9,265 nucleotides of DNA from Acidobacteriota bacterium (GTDB lineage: Bacteria; Acidobacteriota; Terriglobia; Terriglobales; Acidobacteriaceae): assembly GCA_021810175.1 (NCBI GenBank), contig JAJZJJ010000073.1, positions 1-9,265 on the forward strand. The letters are read 5' to 3'. Of this stretch, positions 5,280-9,265 are shown in pieces. The notes under the pieces were generated by a model, which was not told where the DNA came from, did not search any database, and saw nothing but the letters and a program-made list of their open reading frames with translations. The position numbers and the translations under genes were made by a program. Within the stretch, counting starts at the first letter, position 1, and every line of letters begins with the position of its first letter.

Positions 5280-6737
5280 TCAGGCTTCGAAGGGATGGCT
5301 TTCGGGGGTGAGACCACCGACGGGCAGAAAGACCTCAAAGGTTGTGCCGCTGTGCTGAGGGCGGGTGGAAGAGCGGAAGCGGATGGTTCCGTTGTGCTTC
5401 ATCACAAGGTTTCGGGAGACCCACAGGCCGAGGCCGGAGCCGCGCAGTTCCTTGGTGGTGAAGAAGGGATCGAAGAGGAGCTTCTGGACGGGTTCGGGGA
5501 TTCCATAACCGCGATCATGGATGGTGACGCGTGTGCCCTGTTTGCCGCCGCGGTGGCCAGGGCGGACACGGACGGAGACCTCGGAGTCGGGAGGCGCGGC
5601 CTCGGCGGCATTGCGCACCAGGTTGCCGAATACCTGGCCGAGCTGGCCGGGATAACCATAGATGGTCAGCGTGGGCTGGCACTCAAAGGCAACGCGGATG
5701 TGGCGGGCGGTGGCGGATCGCTCGAACAGATCGATGACGTTGGCGATCAGGCTGCCTATGTCAATCGGGACCGGCGTGTGCGTATCGCGGTGGAAAGAGA
5801 GGGTCTGCCGGGTGATGCGCGAGACCCGTGCGAGCTCATCGCCTGCCTTCTCCAGATAGCGATGGATGGTCTCAGTGGAGGAAGAGGTCTGCGCCAGGTA
5901 GAGGAGATTCGTGAGCGATTCCAGCGGGTTGTTGATCTCGTGAGCGATGGCGTTGGCGAGTTTACCGGTGGCGGCCAGTTTTTCGGCGGTGCGGACGGCA
6001 TACTCGGCGAGTTTGCGGTCGGTGATGTCGGAGACGACGAGGACGAGCGGACCGGAGCCGGAGCCGGGATCGACCGGGCTGACGGAGAGCTGGAGGGTTC
6101 GGGCGCCGGAGGCAAACTCAGAAGGGGCACGATCGTGCGGCTGACGCAGCAGGGGCTCAGTGGTGCCGATCCAGCGCTGCAGGAGGGCGGCGGCGTCGTC
6201 GCCGGCACGGAGGGGGTTCCTGGGACCGCAAAGCGCGGCAAAGGCTGTGTTCCAGCGCAGGATGCGGTGGTCCTCGCCGATGACGGCGAGGCCTTCGGGA
6301 AGGGCGTTGAAGGTGGCCTGCCACTGCTCCGAGGAGTGGCGGGCCGCGAGTTCGGCGGCGCGGAGGCGCAGCAGAGAGCGAACGGTCGCGATCAATACGG
6401 CGCTGTCGATGGGATGGACCAGATATCCGTCCGCTCCCGCATTCAGCGCGCGGGTCTTGCTGTCGCTGGAGACCATGGAGGCGGAAATCTGGAGGATGGA
6501 AATCTGCGAGGTCCGGGGATCGCCCTTGATGCGGCGGCAGACATCGAATCCCGACATATCCGGCAGGCTCACGTCGAGGACGATGACGTCCGGCAGTGTT
6601 TCGGCGAGCCGGAGCGCCTCATCTCCCTGGCTGGCTTCCAGGCAGTCGTAGCCGGCCTGGCGCAGGATTCGCGCCAGCACATAGCGGTTCTGTTCGCGGT
6701 CGTCGACGATCAGGATTCGTGGTTGCCGTTCAGGCAT
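5280..6737 (-). CDS. Hybrid sensor kinase: receiver-PAS-histidine kinase
   Basis: A 485-aa soluble kinase with no membrane segment. The order is receiver (about 5-125; acidic pair D12/D13, phospho-acceptor D55 in VLDVSLPDMSG), PAS-like sensor (about 135-245, ending DITDRKLAE), HisKA with phospho-acceptor H266 in AHEINNPLESL, and HATPase_c (N376 in NLVRNAAEA, DRGYGIP at 408-414, FDPFFTTK at 422-429, GSGLGL at 433-438). The ATG at 6737 is chosen because MPERQPRILIVDD opens the receiver; an upstream ATG in the same frame (6881) adds 48 residues antisense-like to the neighbour. The start overlaps the upstream stop in ATGCCTGA, so translation is likely coupled. In the receiver the conserved Lys is replaced by His108 (YLVHPID). 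Members of this REC-PAS-kinase group often lack that Lys, so phosphorylation-dependent switching may differ. It is the last gene of the operon and may exchange phosphoryl groups with the upstream receivers. Confidence 0.9.
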   Translation of the reverse strand: MPERQPRILIVDDREQNRYVLARILRQAGYDCLEASQGDEALRLAETLPDVIVLDVSLPDMSGFDVCRRIKGDPRTSQISILQISASMVSSDSKTRALNAGADGYLVHPIDSAVLIATVRSLLRLRAAELAARHSSEQWQATFNALPEGLAVIGEDHRILRWNTAFAALCGPRNPLRAGDDAAALLQRWIGTTEPLLRQPHDRAPSEFASGARTLQLSVSPVDPGSGSGPLVLVVSDITDRKLAEYAVRTAEKLAATGKLANAIAHEINNPLESLTNLLYLAQTSSSTETIHRYLEKAGDELARVSRITRQTLSFHRDTHTPVPIDIGSLIANVIDLFERSATARHIRVAFECQPTLTIYGYPGQLGQVFGNLVRNAAEAAPPDSEVSVRVRPGHRGGKQGTRVTIHDRGYGIPEPVQKLLFDPFFTTKELRGSGLGLWVSRNLVMKHNGTIRFRSSTRPQHSGTTFEVFLPVGGLTPESHPFEA

Positions 6738-8883
6738 GGGATCCGCTTGCAGGGAGGGCGGGCGCGAGCCCGGCAGAATGCAGCCAGTCGAGGAACGGCT
6801 GGGCGGAAAGGCGTGTCGAGACATCCTCTTTGCGAACGATGCGGACCTGCCACGATTCCAGCTCGGCGCGTTCAGCTTCACTCAAATACCTGGATGTATA
6901 GATCAGCACAGGCAGGCTCTGGGTTGCCTGACTGGCGCGCACGTGGCGCAGGATCTCGAGTCCGCCGATATCGGGCATGAGCAGATCGAGAATGAGGGCA
7001 TCCGGAGGGCGAGCGGAGAGCGCGTGCAAGGCTTCTTTGCCGTTCCGCGCCTCGTCCAGTTCCAGCCATGGCTGGAGAAGCAGCTCGCGCAGGATGTAGC
7101 GGGAGACGTCGTTGTCGTCGACAATGAGGAGCCGCCGGGTGCCGGTGCGGCCAGTGAGGCGGCAGAGCTCGCGCAGGAGGGTTGCGCGGTCGAGGGGCTT
7201 GGGCAGGAACTGGTCCACGCCTCGGGCGCCGGCCTGGCGGGATTCGTCGTAGATGCTGGTGGCAATGATGGGCACGGCGGGCAGCTGTTCGCGCAATCGG
7301 CTGAGGAGGCCCCAGGTGGTGTCGTCCCGGAGATACACATCGGCGATCACGGCCACCGGGGTGTGCCGGGCGATCCAGCTATCGGCCTGGGCCACGGTGG
7401 ACGCCAGGATTGGCTGGAATTCGGTGTTGCGCAGAAATGTTTCGATGATATGGGCCGTCTCGGGATTGTCCTCGACCACCAGCACGGGAGCGCGGTCGAA
7501 ATCCGGCGCGGGCAGGGTCTCCGATCCCAGCGAGTCTGCCGCCTCGCCCACGTAAACACCGGGAATTTCAACGTAGAAGGTGGATCCCTTCCCCGGCTCG
7601 CTTTCGAGCCAGATGCGGCCGCCGAGCAGGAGCGCCAGATTACGGCACAGCGGCAGACCGAGGCCGGTGCCGCGATGCCGCTCCTGGAGCGGGTTCTCGA
7701 TCTGGCTGAACTCCCGAAAGATGGTTTCGTGGTGCTCCGCCGGGATACCGACGCCGCTGTCCTCCACCGAGAAGAAGATGCGGTTGCGGTCGCGCGCCTG
7801 GGCAGAAACGCGCACGAATCCGGAGGGCGTGAACTTGAGAGCATTCGAGATCAGGTTCCTCAGGATCTGGGAAACCTTGCCCTCGTCGGTGTACAGCTTC
7901 GGGAGGTCATGCGCGTCCGCAAAGATCAGATCGACGGAGCTATTGTCGGCGAGCAGCGGCTTGAGCATGCCCTTGAGCGCGCTGAAGAGTTCGTGGATCT
8001 CGAACTGTTTCGGCCGGATGCGGATCTTGCCGGCCTCCACTTTGGCGAGGTCGAGCAGATCGTTGACCATCTCCTGCAGGTCGCGCGCGGAGCTCTCGAT
8101 AAAGCGGACCTGTTTGACCTGCTCGGGGGTCAGGCCGCCATCCGTGCGGTCGAGCAGGAGGCGGGCGAGGGAGATGATGGAATTGAGGGGCGTGCGGAAT
8201 TCGTGCGAGACGTTGGACAGGAATTTTGTCTTGAGTTCGGAAGCGCGCCGGAGGTAGTCCGCGCGCTCGTCGAGTTCGGCATAGAGGGCGACGACACCGC
8301 GGTTGGTGTCTTCCAGTTCGCGATTCAGCAGCTCCAGTTCTTCCTGTCTGGCGCGCAGGTCCTGGAGAGTTTTCAGCAGCTCCTGGTTCTGCTGCTCGAT
8401 CTCTTCAAAGGGGCTGTCGGGAGTCCGCTCGCGCAGTTTGTTGTTCAGGTCGCGTGCGGCGCGCTGGGTCATGACCCCGCGGTGGGCGGGGATGAACTTG
8501 GTCATTCTGACGGTGGTTCCGCCGGGACCGGCATCGATCGCGAAGTTATCCATGAGACGCCGTGTTCCCACGATGCCCATGCCCATGCCGGTGGCGGATT
8601 TGTAGCGGCCGTCGAGAATCTCCTCCAGGTTGGCGATCCCGGGGCCGGAATCCGTGACGGTGACTTCCAGGCACTGGGGCTCTTCCAGCACGACGGCGAA
8701 CTGAACGACGCCGTTTCTGGCATAACGGAAGGCGTTGCGGGCGATCTCAGAGGTTGCCGTGGCCATGCGAATCTGGTCCTGGTTGTCCAGGCCGAGTTCG
8801 GCGGCGACCTCGCGGGCGCGCTGGCGTGCCTGAACGACGTCGCGCTCGGTGCGCAGAACGAGATGGAAAACGGGAACGGACAT
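6730..8883 (-). CDS. RsbT-like ATPase fused to hybrid histidine kinase with two receivers
   Basis: A 717-aa cytoplasmic signalling fusion. Residues 1-132 form an RsbT-type GHKL domain (VFHLVLRTERDVVQARQRAR; SEIARN with E46/N50; TDSGPGI at 77-83; GMGMGIVGTRRLMD at 99-112; close to RsbT of the stressosome). Residues 155-215 are a Gln/Glu/Leu-rich coiled coil. HisKA follows with H227 in SHEFRTPLNS, then HATPase_c (N347 in NLISNALKF, EDSGVGIP at 374-381, GTGLGL at 405-410). Receiver 1 (about 465-575) has E471/D472, D515 and K562. Receiver 2 (about 583-705) has D589/D590, D633 in LDLLMPD, T663/S664 and K685. The ATG follows the phosphatase stop by 3 bp and the gene overlaps the next one by 8 bp. 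Expected roles are Ser/Thr phosphorylation of an RsbS/RsbR-like STAS protein by the N-domain, and a His-Asp relay by the rest. How the two halves are coupled is not known to me. No transmembrane segment is seen. Confidence 0.92.
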   Translation of the reverse strand: MSVPVFHLVLRTERDVVQARQRAREVAAELGLDNQDQIRMATATSEIARNAFRYARNGVVQFAVVLEEPQCLEVTVTDSGPGIANLEEILDGRYKSATGMGMGIVGTRRLMDNFAIDAGPGGTTVRMTKFIPAHRGVMTQRAARDLNNKLRERTPDSPFEEIEQQNQELLKTLQDLRARQEELELLNRELEDTNRGVVALYAELDERADYLRRASELKTKFLSNVSHEFRTPLNSIISLARLLLDRTDGGLTPEQVKQVRFIESSARDLQEMVNDLLDLAKVEAGKIRIRPKQFEIHELFSALKGMLKPLLADNSSVDLIFADAHDLPKLYTDEGKVSQILRNLISNALKFTPSGFVRVSAQARDRNRIFFSVEDSGVGIPAEHHETIFREFSQIENPLQERHRGTGLGLPLCRNLALLLGGRIWLESEPGKGSTFYVEIPGVYVGEAADSLGSETLPAPDFDRAPVLVVEDNPETAHIIETFLRNTEFQPILASTVAQADSWIARHTPVAVIADVYLRDDTTWGLLSRLREQLPAVPIIATSIYDESRQAGARGVDQFLPKPLDRATLLRELCRLTGRTGTRRLLIVDDNDVSRYILRELLLQPWLELDEARNGKEALHALSARPPDALILDLLMPDIGGLEILRHVRASQATQSLPVLIYTSRYLSEAERAELESWQVRIVRKEDVSTRLSAQPFLDWLHSAGLAPALPASGSHA

Positions 8884-8886
8884 GCT

Positions 8887-9265
8887 TCAGGCCGCCTTGA
8901 CAACAACCACGCTGGCGTCATCGCGCTGGCGGCGGAAATCGCGGAGCAGGACGCCTCCCACGATGGCCGGATGGCGCGTCACCAGGCCCGGGTAAGAAGA
9001 GAGTTCCCAGCGCGACTGGAGGCCGTCGGAATGCATCACCAGGATGGCGTCGGGAGTCCAGGGCGTTCGAAATTCCTGAATGCGCGAGGTGACCATGCCC
9101 AGTGTTCCATTATGCGAAACCAGGCTGCGGGAGCCCTCCGGCGAGACCACACTGGCGGAAATATTTCCGATACCGGCATAGGTAACGGTGGCCTCTCTGG
9201 GGCGAATCTCGGCGACCGCGCCGACGGCTCCGCGGGTCTTCTTCAGGGCATCGTGGAGGAAGCCG
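8887..9265 (-). CDS. RsbX/SpoIIE-like PP2C-type phosphatase (5' end beyond window)
   Basis: The C-terminal 125 residues of a protein that enters at the right edge. It matches the end of the RsbX/SpoIIE fold: a helix with KKTRGAVGAVAEI, paired strands ATVTYAGIGNISASVV, the metal-site motif VMHSDGL (D80 of the visible part) and the final RQRDDASVVVV (D115/D116), where the family has its last metal-binding Asp. RsbX-type phosphatases dephosphorylate the STAS proteins RsbR/RsbS and so reset the stressosome. Three bases separate its TGA from the next gene, which starts with an RsbT-like domain, supporting a partner-switching role. A GTG at 9150 lies in the middle of the fold and is not the start. 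Whether an RsbT-like ATPase domain precedes the phosphatase in the same polypeptide, as in some relatives, cannot be seen. Confidence 0.82.
   Translation of the reverse strand, partial: GFLHDALKKTRGAVGAVAEIRPREATVTYAGIGNISASVVSPEGSRSLVSHNGTLGMVTSRIQEFRTPWTPDAILVMHSDGLQSRWELSSYPGLVTRHPAIVGGVLLRDFRRQRDDASVVVVKAA

Noticed and set aside
5295..6980. A 561-codon open frame on the + strand, antisense to the REC-PAS kinase
   Set aside because: Its product is Gly/Ala/Glu/Asp-rich with no domain, while the opposite strand encodes an intact receiver, PAS and kinase. Long antisense frames are common at this GC content.
8480..8883. RsbW/SpoIIAB-type anti-sigma factor as identity of the N-terminal domain of the fusion
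   Set aside because: The order VVQARQRAR, SEIARN, DSGPGI, G-x-G-x-GIVGTRRLMD fits RsbT better, and an RsbX-like phosphatase is encoded just upstream; RsbW remains a weaker alternative.
1..9265. tRNA, rRNA, CRISPR arrays, insertion sequences
   Set aside because: No cloverleaf-like segment, regularly spaced repeat, transposase frame or long terminal inverted repeat was found on either strand.

Overview
The window is about 9.3 kb of GC-rich bacterial chromosome. Composition, the style of the Ig-like domain in front of the glycosidase, and the multi-pass membrane protein family suggest a soil Acidobacteriota species (Terriglobia/Acidobacteriaceae-like). This is an inference from protein style, since no rRNA or other marker gene is present.

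Left part (1-4142). The 3' end of a secreted GH62-type alpha-L-arabinofuranosidase (+) converges on a vapBC-like toxin-antitoxin pair (-). A 102-bp divergent spacer containing a perfect 10-bp inverted repeat separates the antitoxin from proC (+), which encodes pyrroline-5-carboxylate reductase. proC is followed by a hairpin and then by an unrecognised integral membrane protein of about eight helices (+).

Middle (4143-5279). A small two-helix membrane protein (-) lacks a convincing start. It lies next to an exported peroxiredoxin gene (+). An 11-bp perfect hairpin separates the peroxiredoxin from the convergent signalling genes and can serve both.

Right part (5280-9265, all -). In transcription order these are: the C-terminus of an RsbX/SpoIIE-like PP2C-type phosphatase; a 717-aa fusion of an RsbT-like ATPase domain, a histidine kinase and two receiver domains; and a 485-aa receiver-PAS-histidine kinase. 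Gaps are 3 bp and -8 bp, so they form one translationally coupled operon. It appears to join a stressosome-type partner-switching module (RsbT kinase with RsbX phosphatase) to two-component signalling. The rest of the module (RsbR/RsbS/RsbT-like genes) would be expected beyond the right edge.

Two observations deserve attention. One is the covalent RsbT-hybrid kinase fusion. The other is an abrupt reversal of GC skew near 4.4 kb: the + strand is C-rich to the left and G-rich to the right, whichever strand the genes are on. The reversal coincides with the damaged-looking 5' end of the small membrane gene and suggests a rearrangement junction, or less likely a replication-strand switch.
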